This document shows, piece after piece, positions 26,509-34,927 of a DNA stretch of 64,000 nt; within the stretch, counting starts at the first letter, position 1, and each line of letters starts with the position of its first letter. The notes under the pieces were generated by a model. The model was not told where the DNA came from, searched no databases, and was given only the letters and a program-made list of their open reading frames with translations. A program made the translations under genes and the position numbers. This stretch comes from Halorubellus litoreus (GTDB lineage Archaea > Halobacteriota > Halobacteria > Halobacteriales > Natrialbaceae): contig NZ_JAZAQL010000004.1 in the NCBI RefSeq assembly GCF_037081675.1, positions 186,001-250,000 of the forward strand, given 5' to 3'.

Positions 26509-27956
26509 TCGTATGCCTCCTCTAGCACGATATCGCCTTGGCTATTCCGCACGATTACGGTGTCGCCACCATTGTTCCAGATTGGCGAGCCACTCCCCCA
26601 ATAGAGCGCGGCGGTGGTGTCAGCGCCACTTCCTGTGTAGAGGGTAAGCGTCTCCCCTGGCGCGAGCGTCGTCCCGTCGGGGACAGTATACGTGTGACCT
26701 GCTGCATCCGCGATCGTCCACCCCGAGATGTCGAGCGTCTCACTCCCGGTGTTCTCGAAGACGAGGTACTCGTCGTTGAGATTCTCTCCATCCGACCCTT
26801 CGGCGTCCGCATGCACCTCCCGGAGGACGAGCTCACCGTCAGCCACTGTGGTTGTACCGCCGTCCGTCGCGACCGCCGTCGTCGACGAAGGCTGGAGACT
26901 ACGCCCGTTGAGGACCGTGCGTTCGACAACCGCACCGCTCGACCCCGGTTCGACAGCGTCACCATCCCGAAGTCGACCTGGGGTCGTGGGCGCGTCAGAT
27001 TGCGTCCGAACGGACACTCGCTCCCCGTCACTCACCAAGACGATATCGCCGTGTGTCGCGGTCCAGTACGCTGGGATATCTCGCGTGCTCAAGCGCTGGA
27101 GCATCTCCTCAGTTGGATGCCCGTACTGGGAGTCATACGCGCTCGAAATGACCACGGTCTGTGGCTGGACTGCATCCAGCAGGCCGGGGCTCGTCGACGA
27201 CGACGACCCGTGATGGCCCGCCTTCAGGACCGTCGCATTCAGTCGCTCACCGTACTCCTCGACCAGGTATGCTTCCTGGTCGTCCTCCGCATCGCCCGTC
27301 AAGAGCACACTCGTCGTCCCATAGGAGAGTTTCAGGACGATACTGTTCTCGTTACGCGCTTCACTCTCCAGATACGGCTCCGGTGGGCCGAACACACCCA
27401 CATCGACGCCCTCGAATTGAACTGAATCACCCTCCCGTGTCTCATACAACGTCACCCCATGCTCTTCGATTGCATCGAGGTACTCGCTATACGTCTGCGT
27501 ACTCGCCGCAATCCCCGGATCATAGACCGCTCCGATACCGTCGGCCTCCGTCTCATAGTACTCGATGATCGCCGCATTCCCACCGATATGATCCGCGTCA
27601 TTATGCGAGACGACGAGGTGGTCGATGCGGGTGATGTTGTGCGCTCGCAAGTACTGGAGGACGTGCTCGCCATCGTCCTGATAATGCCCCGTATCATACA
27701 CCAACGTCTCTCCCGTCGGCCCAATGACGAGCACACTCAACGACTGCCCAACATTGATATAGTGAACCTCCACCGATCCGTTCACACCCCCACCCCCACT
27801 ACTATTCGTCCCCACTCCAGACGTCGTCGTCACCGTCGACTCCTCCACAGTCGCATCCGACTCCGTCTCCGTCACCGGCACCGCACTCGAACACCCAGCC
27901 AACACCACCACCAACGCCACCAAGAGCACACGGAGCGAGCCGCCCGAATCTTGCAT
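26505..27956 (-). CDS. MBL-fold (ComEC/Rec2 hydrolase-like) lipoprotein with lamin-tail domain
   Basis: About 483 residues from ATG 27956; a minus-strand CTTATGCG box at 27978-27986 fits a leaderless start there. The N-terminus is a lipoprotein signal (LLVALVVVLAGC). The core is a metallo-beta-lactamase fold of the ComEC C-terminal type: HYINVGQ, VVSHNDADHIGG (HxxxDH-type metal site with N for the first position), LLTGDAEDD and KAGHHGSSSS. The C-terminal ~110 residues are an LTD/lamin-tail beta-sandwich (LVFENTGSETLDISGWTI). It is predicted to act outside the cell, hydrolysing nucleic acid or nucleotides. The lack of ComEC membrane helices argues against a DNA channel. Confidence 0.82.
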   Translation of the reverse strand: MQDSGGSLRVLLVALVVVLAGCSSAVPVTETESDATVEESTVTTTSGVGTNSSGGGGVNGSVEVHYINVGQSLSVLVIGPTGETLVYDTGHYQDDGEHVLQYLRAHNITRIDHLVVSHNDADHIGGNAAIIEYYETEADGIGAVYDPGIAASTQTYSEYLDAIEEHGVTLYETREGDSVQFEGVDVGVFGPPEPYLESEARNENSIVLKLSYGTTSVLLTGDAEDDQEAYLVEEYGERLNATVLKAGHHGSSSSTSPGLLDAVQPQTVVISSAYDSQYGHPTEEMLQRLSTRDIPAYWTATHGDIVLVSDGERVSVRTQSDAPTTPGRLRDGDAVEPGSSGAVVERTVLNGRSLQPSSTTAVATDGGTTTVADGELVLREVHADAEGSDGENLNDEYLVFENTGSETLDISGWTIADAAGHTYTVPDGTTLAPGETLTLYTGSGADTTAALYWGSGSPIWNNGGDTVIVRNSQGDIVLEEAYE

Positions 27957-28142
27957 ACTCACCCCTACAACACCCACGCATAAGACCCTCAGCCCGCCCT
28001 ATCCTGTCGACTATTGCAACAGCTGGGGTACCTTGAGGCGGTTGGAATCAAACGAGGAGCTTCGAAGTCGTTGAAGCCAGACACAACAAACTATCAGCTG
28101 AAATCCACCGTAGTGCGGTCACAGTGGTCGCCGATAGAGTCA

Positions 28143-28152
28143 ATATTTAATA
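28143..28152 (+). promoter_or_regulatory. TATA-like box of the 28167 gene
   Basis: ATATTTAATA at 28143-28152 lies about 20-25 bases upstream of ATG 28167/28170, supporting that start over the longer open frame beginning at 28014. Confidence 0.5.
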
Positions 28153-28166
28153 CCCGAATTCATTAT

Positions 28167-29864
28167 ATGATGGCAGTTGTTCATGAGTATGTCCCGAATA
28201 GTTCGAAATCTGGGTTCTATATTCGGGACGGGTTTGATGGAAAAGTCGTCACCTATCAGGTCTCAGTCCCTGCGGAAAACCTTCTCCGAGCCTTGGACTT
28301 CGAGGACGGTGATTCGCTCCCAAATGAGCTCTTTGGTGTTTTAAATAAACTACAGCTGATCTACACTCACCACTCAGGAGTCGAACCAATTGAATCTCTC
28401 AAAGAACTCTCTGACCTCGACAGCGAGATCGGAGTGCTGGAAGCAGAAGACCGCGAAGAGATGCTGGAATACCTCCTCAACCATGTGAAACTAGAGGACA
28501 ACGAGGAGGCTGAGATCCGAGAGTATGCAGCGGACCACGACATTTCTCTGAAAGAACTTTCAACAGCCAAGTCTTCGGATCAGCGTCCAGATACCGACGA
28601 CGCAACCCCGGGCCACGAAGATACTAGCGACCCCAATCGCTCCGCAACCAAGCCCCCGTCACGGTATTCAGGCAAGAATCTCGGCAGTCCAGAGATCGAG
28701 TGTGAATATTGTGCGGCGGAGTTGAACGCTGTCGATTATCTGAATCACGTAAAACTCTTAGGTGGAACTCATTCCGAACCTGGGGAGTTCCCAGATGACT
28801 TCACTCCTGGCACGGCCACGGTACTCAAAGACGCTGGAGCAGATATTATTTATCCAGAAGATTCTGATGACGGGTATCGCTACTATCCCGTCTGTCGGTG
28901 GTGTGGACAGCGGTTCTTCCGTTTCCCCGCTTTCGAGATTCATCTGGACAGTAATCGCGAGGGGAAGGACTTACAGGTCCATGAGATGAATCCAGAACGC
29001 TACTCGCGGCCTGTGTTACTACCCTTTGATGGCGATGACCTTGCAGTGTCTCGCCAGATTCTCGCTGAAGGATTCACCGACACAGCACTTTCAGACATGT
29101 CCTTCGCGACTGATTCCTTGGGGCGTCCCCCGAATGATTGGGGTCACGAGACGTGGCGGGCAACTGAGTCCGACACGGAACAGTCCGAGCGTAATGCAGG
29201 AAGCCAAGGACCCGCCACGGTTCCTGAGCGACGTGAGGCATACGAGAAACGGTGGCTGTTAGTCGGACTATCGCGGTTCTTAAAGATTCTTAGTAAGTAT
29301 ACTGATGATGAATCGATTCGAACCGAACTTACTCAACAGCAGGAGACAATAATCGACAGACTTCACGAACTTCGAGCAGAGACCGAAGATACCAGTCTCT
29401 CACTCCGTGAATACCGTGAATCATGGACTCAGCCGCAGGATGGGTTGAAAGTACCAGATGAACTGCTTGATGAACTCTTACCTGGGAAGTATCGCGGAGA
29501 TCTGTATGTTCCGCCTGGCTATTGCTATCCAATTGAGAGCGTCTACGACCGAATGGAGCGAGCATGGATTGAACAACAATTCCCAAGCGGAAACGAGAGT
29601 TCACCATCCCCACACACGTCTGACACAGCAGTTCCAAACCAAGAACAGAACGGGACCGAAGAGACGGCGGATTCAGGTTCTGTCATGGTCTCACTTGACG
29701 TGATTCAAGATACCTTGGAGACCTTTCGAGCACACGAAGACGCTAAACGAGAATCCTCGTGGTTCCACGCCGCTGAGATTCTCCGAAATAATTTAGATCA
29801 AGACACCAACAAACAACTTCAGTCCGATTCCGAAGCTACACTCGAATCCGACACATCTCAATGA
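28167..29864 (+). CDS. Hypothetical protein with two CxxC...H zinc-finger-like motifs
   Basis: 565 residues. Two short metal-site patterns are visible: CEYCAAELNAVDYLNH (~178-193) and CRWCGQRFFRFPAFEIH (~245-261), each CxxC followed by His, as in C2H2-like fingers. Acidic low-complexity linkers (~135-170, ~480-510) separate helical regions. Codon use is visibly more AT-rich than in the conjugation operon, suggesting separate acquisition. No neighbour is in the same operon. Function unknown; nucleic-acid binding is likely from the fingers. Confidence 0.7.
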   Translation: MMAVVHEYVPNSSKSGFYIRDGFDGKVVTYQVSVPAENLLRALDFEDGDSLPNELFGVLNKLQLIYTHHSGVEPIESLKELSDLDSEIGVLEAEDREEMLEYLLNHVKLEDNEEAEIREYAADHDISLKELSTAKSSDQRPDTDDATPGHEDTSDPNRSATKPPSRYSGKNLGSPEIECEYCAAELNAVDYLNHVKLLGGTHSEPGEFPDDFTPGTATVLKDAGADIIYPEDSDDGYRYYPVCRWCGQRFFRFPAFEIHLDSNREGKDLQVHEMNPERYSRPVLLPFDGDDLAVSRQILAEGFTDTALSDMSFATDSLGRPPNDWGHETWRATESDTEQSERNAGSQGPATVPERREAYEKRWLLVGLSRFLKILSKYTDDESIRTELTQQQETIIDRLHELRAETEDTSLSLREYRESWTQPQDGLKVPDELLDELLPGKYRGDLYVPPGYCYPIESVYDRMERAWIEQQFPSGNESSPSPHTSDTAVPNQEQNGTEETADSGSVMVSLDVIQDTLETFRAHEDAKRESSWFHAAEILRNNLDQDTNKQLQSDSEATLESDTSQ

Positions 29865-29970
29865 ATCGTCGTAGATGACAGCCCCGGGCAGATTGGAGAT
29901 TGCCGGAACCAGCTTTGCTCTGTCTCTCCCAATTGCTTTTAATTCGCTATCCGTCTAACCCCGAGTAGAG

Positions 29971-30831
29971 ATGGTGACTGACGCAGGGGTGTACGACGAG
30001 GACTGGCTTGATCTTGAGTGGTCGCCGTGGGTGAGTCTCGAACCCGAAGACGAAGCATTAGGCATCTTCTCGACAGACCCAGGGCTCTATCGCGTCCGAC
30101 ACCCAGCGTACGATGGCCTCATCTATATCGGTGAAACCGGGCGCAGCCTCCGTGGCCGACTCCGCGCCCTCATCCGAGGTGTCTTCGACGACCAGATGCC
30201 GTACAGTGACCCACATACTGCATCCCCCAGTCTCTGGGCAATCGCAGACCGCCACGGCCGTGGGTTCGAAGTCTCAGGCACCACAACCGAGCACGCTGCG
30301 GACAAACACCAACGGAAAGCCATCGAAGAAGCCCTCATCGCACGCCACCGCCGAGACACCAACACGAACCTCATCGGGAACTTCGGCCGCATGCCCCCCG
30401 GCTACACCAAATCCAGATCCAGATCCACCGGCGACCGCGGCACCAAATCGCCCGACGCCGACCGAGACTACACCACCGGCGTCGACCCTCTCCCATGGAC
30501 CAACGCCACCGACGTCCTCGCCCCAGACTGGATGGGGCTTGACTGGTCAAACCCACGCCCGCTCAGCGACGTCACAGACACCGTTCCACCAGCCCCCGGC
30601 CTCTACCGCATCTGGAACCCCAACACCGCACCGCCACTCGAATACATCGGCCAATCCGTCACCCTCAAAAACCGCCTCACTACTCACCGCCGCAACCGAG
30701 ACCCAACCCTCCACTTCTCATACACCCCCCGCCCGGAGAACAACGAGAAATTCCAACTCAGCCAAACCGAATCCGAACTCATCGGCGCCCACTGGCTCGC
30801 CACAACCCACCCACCAACCGACCAATTCTAA
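29971..30831 (+). CDS. Tandem GIY-YIG-like domain protein
   Basis: 286 residues, preceded by a CTTTTAATT box at about 29936. Two copies of a GIY-YIG-like start are present: GLYRVRHPAYDGLIYIGETG (~39-58) followed by LRGRLRAL, and GLYRIWNP then EYIGQSVTLKNRLTTH (~210-238). Each has the G-(I/L)-Y ... Y-I-G pair and the following Arg. A Pro/Arg/Asp-rich linker joins them. GIY-YIG domains are nucleases of homing, repair and restriction. Duplication within one chain is uncommon. The gene ends 29 bases before the structured region at 30861; whether they act together is unknown. Confidence 0.68.
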   Translation: MVTDAGVYDEDWLDLEWSPWVSLEPEDEALGIFSTDPGLYRVRHPAYDGLIYIGETGRSLRGRLRALIRGVFDDQMPYSDPHTASPSLWAIADRHGRGFEVSGTTTEHAADKHQRKAIEEALIARHRRDTNTNLIGNFGRMPPGYTKSRSRSTGDRGTKSPDADRDYTTGVDPLPWTNATDVLAPDWMGLDWSNPRPLSDVTDTVPPAPGLYRIWNPNTAPPLEYIGQSVTLKNRLTTHRRNRDPTLHFSYTPRPENNEKFQLSQTESELIGAHWLATTHPPTDQF

Positions 30832-30860
30832 CAACCCAACTACACACTCCCGTCTCAGGG

Positions 30861-31715
30861 ACCCCACGTAGCAAGCCCTCAGCCGGCTCGCGGCCGCTCC
30901 GCGACATATCCGCGCTCCCAGCCAATCGCGCGGATAGGGGTCGACGGAGGCGACCACGCCAGGGGCGCGAGCCGGCTTCGCCCTTGCATCCACCAGGCCT
31001 GCACGAATTCGGCCGAGCGTGTGACCGCTGCAGTTCGGGTGTGAACAAAGACAGGCCGCCCGGGCTGGCTTTCGTGGGGTTGACCGCCGGTCGGATCGGT
31101 TCCGCATCGGCGTTTCCTCGCGGCGGCCGTCTCGCGAGTCGACGCGCACGCGCTGAGCGCGCGCACGGATTCCATGTCGACCCCATGCGGGGTCGTGCCT
31201 CGTCGGCCGCCGCGAGCGCTACGCCTCGCACGCCGCCGACCGCCGGGCGGCGTGCTCGCCCACGGCGCGTCCGCCACGCCCACCCATATCCTCCAGGCTT
31301 CTCTCTCGGCGCGCCGCCCCGCGGGGTCGCGACAGTGGTCGCGACTGCCGTTGCGTTCACGACGCCCTCGACTCCTCGCCTGGCGGCGAGATTCTCGACC
31401 GTCGTGACGGACGGGCCGGCGCGCCGTCGGAGACACCTCACCCGTCCGCCGCGGCCGACACCCGTGGGGTGCTGGCCGCGACGCACGGGGTTGCGGTGCC
31501 ACTTCGTGGCTTCCCGAGGCGCTGTCGCGCCGGGGGTTCCAAAGAAAACCCCTTGAAGCGGTCGATAGCTCGCGGTCCGCACCGCCCGCGAGCGATTCGC
31601 TTTCCGAGCGATCTCGACGCCCGCAGTCCGCCGCGGACCGGACGCGCCCACTACGGGGGCGCGTTGCGCTCCGCCGACGGCCTGCGGGGTCGAGACGACC
31701 AGCATCAAGGGGTTT
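30861..31715. ncRNA. Candidate large structured RNA (no credible CDS)
   Basis: This ~855-base GC-rich stretch contains many perfect, nested complementary segments. Domain closures: ACCCCACG 30861-30868 with CGTGGGGT 31073-31080, and AAACCCCTTGA 31546-31556 with TCAAGGGGTTT 31705-31715. Helices: 30871-30875+30881-30891 with 30967-30977+30983-30987; 30907-30915/30928-30936 (9 bp); 31117-31122/31133-31138; 31179-31184/31189-31194; 31228-31237/31246-31255 (10 bp); 31326-31333/31338-31345 (8 bp, AGTG loop); 31358-31363/31401-31406 enclosing 31375-31380/31385-31390; 31498-31502/31506-31510; 31568-31575/31586-31593; 31612-31618+31620-31626 with 31682-31688+31689-31695; 31643-31649/31657-31663. Open frames across it give Arg-rich, non-halophilic proteins. 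The transcribed strand is not decided, and no clear promoter was found. Confidence 0.55.
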
Positions 31716-31842
31716 GTCTTTTCGAAACTTCCAGGTGTGGTTCCCGGGGCGAGAACAGCCCGCAGGGGCCGCCAGCAACCACGTGGTGGGCGGTCGACCA
31801 AGCGCGTACTCGGCGCGAGGACGTGGTCGGTCGTGCTGCCAG
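31716..31842. other. Short non-coding stretch between structured region and OB-fold gene promoter
   Basis: No gene seen. Continues the GC-rich character of the preceding region and leads into promoter A. Confidence 0.4.
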
Positions 31843-31868
31843 TTTGTGTGCCCCACGGTGGGGTGAGG
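31843..31868 (+). promoter_or_regulatory. Element-type promoter/operator (A) for the OB-fold gene
   Basis: TTTGTG box at 31843-31848, then a perfect palindrome CCCCAC-G-GTGGGG at 31851-31863 followed by TGAGGGG. The leader to ATG 31955 is about 85 bases, and GAGGAATTCCA before the ATG offers a Shine-Dalgarno-like GAGG. Confidence 0.6.
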
Positions 31869-31954
31869 GGCGACGTGGAAACGCGTGGCTCAGCAGTCGT
31901 AGAAACGAGGCGTGGTGATGACACGCCTCAAGCGGAATCCTAAGAGGAATTCCA

Positions 31955-32986
31955 ATGTACGATACGAGTGATTTCGGTAAGACGGTTTCGGTGGCAGAGA
32001 GCGAGACTGACGAGTTCACGCGGTCGGTGCACGAGGCGACGCCGCATCTGCGGGAGACGCCGGTAGCGCAACAGGTCGAGGACCCACAGGGCGTGCTCGC
32101 GAGTGCGGCAGCGGAGACCGAGCGCGGTGAGGAACTCAGACCCTCGAACGCCCAGGAGTTCCAGGGCGAACGCGATTACGACTGGAGTACGCGCGCTGGT
32201 CTGGACCATCCGTGGGGGGCGACGCTCGCCCAGGAGGAACGGCGACTCGCCGAGGAACGGGAACTCAGAGCACAGCGTGAGCGGGCACTCAGAGCGCACG
32301 ATGCGGGCGTGGACCGTGCGGGGTCGAGTCGCGTGCAGTGCGAGGCGGAGGCGCGTGAGCAGCGAGTGAGGATGATTGAGCGCGGGCAGAGGGACGAGGT
32401 GTCGTCGATTCGGGCGGACCCACGGTCAGAGCTCGACGCGGGCGCCATCGGGGAGTGCAACCGGGACGCAGACAGGTTGTCGAGTGCGCGGTCGTGTGCG
32501 CCATCGCGAGCAGCACTGAGTCGGATGCTCGCCGAGGAGCGAGCGGACGGGAAGGGAGCGCTCGCAGCCCTCCTGGCGGTCCAAGAGCAGTTGGATGAGA
32601 TGAGTGGCGTCCCACGTGCCATCGAGTCGTTCGAGTCGTGGATGGGGAACCCGGGATACGACGTGCGGGTGACGGTCGAAGCCCGCGTCGAGACGCTGTA
32701 CTATCCACACTCGACGAGCCAACAACAGGTCGCTATCCTCGACGATGGAACCTCGAAGGCGAAGTTGACGGTGTGGCGAAGTTCGCTCGAAGACACCATC
32801 CTCCGCGAGGGCGACCGGGTGCGGGTGACGGGCGGCCTCGCAGGATGGTACTCGGGACAGGCGCAGGTGGCGGTGGACTCGAAGACGCGCATCAGCGTCC
32901 TTGAGCGCGGCGATGGACCAGCGACCCGGCGGAGCGACGGCACCGTCTTCGGCGCCAAGTACCACAAGCGCCAGAACCAGGCATAG
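31955..32986 (+). CDS. OB-fold single-strand DNA-binding-like protein
   Basis: 343 residues. The N-terminal two thirds are acidic, Arg/Glu-rich and probably helical or coiled (QEERRLAEERELRAQRERAL). The C-terminal ~100 residues form an OB fold of the RPA type: VRVTVEARVETLYYP, VAILDDGTSKAKLTVW, EGDRVRVTGGLAGWYSGQ. This suggests single-stranded DNA binding. It shares the element-type promoter with the RPA, PCNA and ArdC-like genes, so it is probably part of the same establishment or replication programme. Not a recognised named family. Confidence 0.72.
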   Translation: MYDTSDFGKTVSVAESETDEFTRSVHEATPHLRETPVAQQVEDPQGVLASAAAETERGEELRPSNAQEFQGERDYDWSTRAGLDHPWGATLAQEERRLAEERELRAQRERALRAHDAGVDRAGSSRVQCEAEAREQRVRMIERGQRDEVSSIRADPRSELDAGAIGECNRDADRLSSARSCAPSRAALSRMLAEERADGKGALAALLAVQEQLDEMSGVPRAIESFESWMGNPGYDVRVTVEARVETLYYPHSTSQQQVAILDDGTSKAKLTVWRSSLEDTILREGDRVRVTGGLAGWYSGQAQVAVDSKTRISVLERGDGPATRRSDGTVFGAKYHKRQNQA

Positions 32987-32998
32987 ACCCACAGCACT

Positions 32999-33006
32999 CT
33001 TTTTTC
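32999..33006 (+). terminator. Oligo-T terminator after the OB-fold gene
   Basis: CTTTTTTT at 32999-33006, 13 bases after the stop at 32986. A T-run of this kind ends transcription in archaea. Confidence 0.5.
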
Positions 33007-33109
33007 GCTGTCGACCACCTCCCCGCCCACCGCTCCCGCCCCCTGGCGGGGGCGGCAGCCACAACCCCGACGACCGCACCACAGTGACCGCAGAAAACCC
33101 ATCCACACA

Positions 33110-33127
33110 CGTCGAGGTCGCGCGCGA
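33110..33127 (+). repeat. 18-base repeat, copy 1
   Basis: CGTCGAGGTCGCGCGCGA, identical to 36685-36702. Both copies lie downstream of single-strand-binding protein genes. Confidence 0.65.
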
Positions 33128-33439
33128 AAAAGCCCAAGGACCGCACGACACCACCTCCCACCCGCCTCCAGGTTCCAGGCGACTCACCCACCGGGTAAGT
33201 CGCCGGGCTTTCCCTTCCGTCACCACGGCCACCTTTCAGATCCTGACAACATTGGGCGCTGGGTAGAGCGGTTCAGTACAGCACGACGGACTGGTTCTAT
33301 CCACAGACCTAGCGCTGAATCTCCTGGTAAGTAAGATTGCGAGTTGAACACCGGTCGCGGTCAGGCGTACGCCGAGCGGAGCGAGGCGTTTCACCGCCGG
33401 AGCCGTCGGAGACGGCGGAGGCGGCCTTTTTCACCCATG

Positions 33440-33487
33440 TTTTTGCCGCGAGCGGTTCGCGCGGAGCGCGAACCCGAGCGGGAAAAA
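33440..33487. repeat. Large intergenic stem-loop
   Basis: Outer arms T5-G-CCGC (33440-33449) and GCGG-G-A5 (33478-33487) enclose a perfect 8-bp inner stem GGTTCGCG/CGCGAACC (33454-33461, 33467-33474). With its T-run it could terminate transcription in the minus direction. Confidence 0.5.
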
Positions 33488-33685
33488 GATGGTCTGTATC
33501 TACCGCTTTAGAGGACCGAAATCAGGCATATTGGTTTGCTGTTTCTTCTCTGTCTGGGGCGTTGACTCATAGGCCTTCTATAGGTGACCTGCCGTCTTCC
33601 TTGTTTGAGATTTTCCGGTGTCTGCTCACCGTCCCCGGCACCACCTTTTTATGCCGTTGCACAGTATCAGACAGTATCCGAAGAG

Positions 33686-34363
33686 ATGAAACAAGGTATA
33701 AACATATGCGTAGATGTGCCCTCGTCGAGCGATGGCACGGTCTTCCGGATAGAAGCAGCCGACGAGATACTTCGACTGCTCGCTGACGCCCATGAGACCG
33801 AGTTCACGATTCCAGAACTCGTCGACGCAACTGGCGTGACCAGATCGACCGTGTGGCGGGCCGTCGAATTACTCGAGAGCATCAGTGCTGTCCAAGTCCG
33901 CGAGACCCCACAGCGAAACTACGTCTCAATCCATCCAGAACGCCTCCAGAAGAATGACCCGCTCTTAGCCATCGAGCAACCGGAGTTCCGCGCGCCGATC
34001 CGGGAATTCGTCGACCGAACGGTCGATGCTGTCGGAGCGACCGACGAGGTCGAAGACATCGAGGGAGTCCTCGTCTTCGGGAGCGTCGCTCGCGGCGAGG
34101 CTGACCGCCGCAGCGACATTGACCTCTTCGTCGTGGTTCGTGGCGACCGAACAACCGCCAGACGAACAATCACCGACGTCGTGTCTGAACTCGAAGACGA
34201 GAGGTTCGATGGCGATCGTTTCGAGTTCGAGCCCTACGTCGAGACTACTGAGAGTGCAACACGGGCAGGATCGAAACTGCAGGAGATCTTCCAGGAAGGC
34301 ATCACCGTCTATGGCGGCGACGAGCTAACTGACCTTCGGAAAGCGGTGTTCAGCGATGAGTAG
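33686..34363 (+). CDS. MNT-type nucleotidyltransferase with N-terminal winged helix
   Basis: 225 residues from ATG 33686. Residues ~25-80 are a winged helix (FTIPELVDATGVTRSTVWRA). From ~120 comes a minimal nucleotidyltransferase: VLVFGSVARGEADRRSDIDL, with GS, RG and the D-x-D pair, then a third Asp-rich strand (FEFEPYV). MNT proteins are antitoxins that AMPylate HEPN toxins. The gene overlaps the next one by 8 bases. Together they look like an MNT-HEPN toxin-antitoxin pair, with the HTH probably providing autoregulation. Confidence 0.78.
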   Translation: MKQGINICVDVPSSSDGTVFRIEAADEILRLLADAHETEFTIPELVDATGVTRSTVWRAVELLESISAVQVRETPQRNYVSIHPERLQKNDPLLAIEQPEFRAPIREFVDRTVDAVGATDEVEDIEGVLVFGSVARGEADRRSDIDLFVVVRGDRTTARRTITDVVSELEDERFDGDRFEFEPYVETTESATRAGSKLQEIFQEGITVYGGDELTDLRKAVFSDE

Positions 34364-34844
34364 CACGCGTATCGACCAACTCATCGACGACGTCAGGGCC
34401 GCGTTCGACCGTCGGCCAATGAAAATCGAACCCGGGCTGGATGTCAGCAGCCCTGCGCTCTTGCAACTCCGGAAAGCATGTCGGCTCCTTGCTGGCGCAG
34501 ACGCACTCCGTGATGCGGAATTCTATACCCTCGTCATCGAAGCGTCGTTCGTCGCCATCGAACGCACCGTCGAATTTCGACTCCTCGAGCAAGGCACCAC
34601 AGACCCCGACGACCTCCCAGGCACGCACCCGGGTGTCTATGAGGAAGCCGCTCGGATTGGGATTTTCTCCGAGACGACAGCGAACGAGCTTGCGGAGCTT
34701 TGGCGGGATCATCGAGCGAAGACGTACTATCAGGATGGGCTTGCTGCTGCTGACCGTGGTGAGAAGATGCACGCACTCGCGCAGGAACTCCACGCCTACA
34801 TCGTCGGACAGTCTAGCCAGGGCCACGAGTGCATCTGCGAGTGA
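34356..34844 (+). CDS. HEPN-like partner of the MNT protein
   Basis: 162 residues, all-helical and acidic. The helix YTLVIEASFVAIERTVEFRLL and the later ELWRDHRAKTYYQDG are arranged as in HEPN-domain proteins encoded after MNT genes. The usual R-x4-6-H ribonuclease motif is not clear: WRDHRAK has R and H only two apart. The copy may therefore use a variant motif or act differently. Cotranslated with the upstream gene. Assigned mainly by gene pairing. Confidence 0.6.
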   Translation: MSSTRIDQLIDDVRAAFDRRPMKIEPGLDVSSPALLQLRKACRLLAGADALRDAEFYTLVIEASFVAIERTVEFRLLEQGTTDPDDLPGTHPGVYEEAARIGIFSETTANELAELWRDHRAKTYYQDGLAAADRGEKMHALAQELHAYIVGQSSQGHECICE

Positions 34845-34865
34845 CGATCTACCGATAGACGCCAA

Positions 34866-34895
34866 TTTTTGTTCCCCCGGGTGGGGTGCGGGGTG
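34866..34895 (+). promoter_or_regulatory. Element-type promoter/operator (B) for the RPA gene
   Basis: TTTTTGTT (34866-34873), then CCCCC (34874-34878) and GGGG (34883-34886) followed by TGCGGGGTGAG. ATG 34928 follows after a ~30-base leader. Confidence 0.55.
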
Positions 34896-34927
34896 AGATG
34901 TGTGGTGCCCCGCGTGAGTTGATTCCA

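Larger units (their letters stand above)
33007..33685. other. Non-coding region with repeat, large hairpin and promoter of the MNT gene
   Basis: No gene recognised in ~680 bases. It holds CGTCGAGGTCGCGCGCGA at 33110-33127, repeated exactly at 36685-36702. A long stem-loop lies at 33440-33487: TTTTT and CCGC arms pair with GCGG and AAAAA, enclosing GGTTCGCG-CGGAG-CGCGAACC (33454-33474). A TTTTCCGGTGTCTGCTCACC motif near 33611 resembles motifs at 21.2-21.4 kb. A CTTTTTATG box near 33643 probably serves ATG 33686. Confidence 0.5.

Noticed and set aside
28014..28166. N-terminal extension of the zinc-motif protein
   Set aside because: A TATA-like box at 28143-28152 and composition support ATG 28167.
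30779..31924. Long open frames (381 and 325 codons on the minus strand, 190 on the plus strand) across the structured region
   Set aside because: Products are Arg/Gly/Pro-rich and basic, with no halophilic acidity, no start signals and several overlapping frames open at once, as expected from GC-rich non-coding DNA.
33337..33786. 149-codon frame over the hairpin region and start of the MNT gene
   Set aside because: Shadow frame running through the stem-loop at 33440-33487; basic composition.
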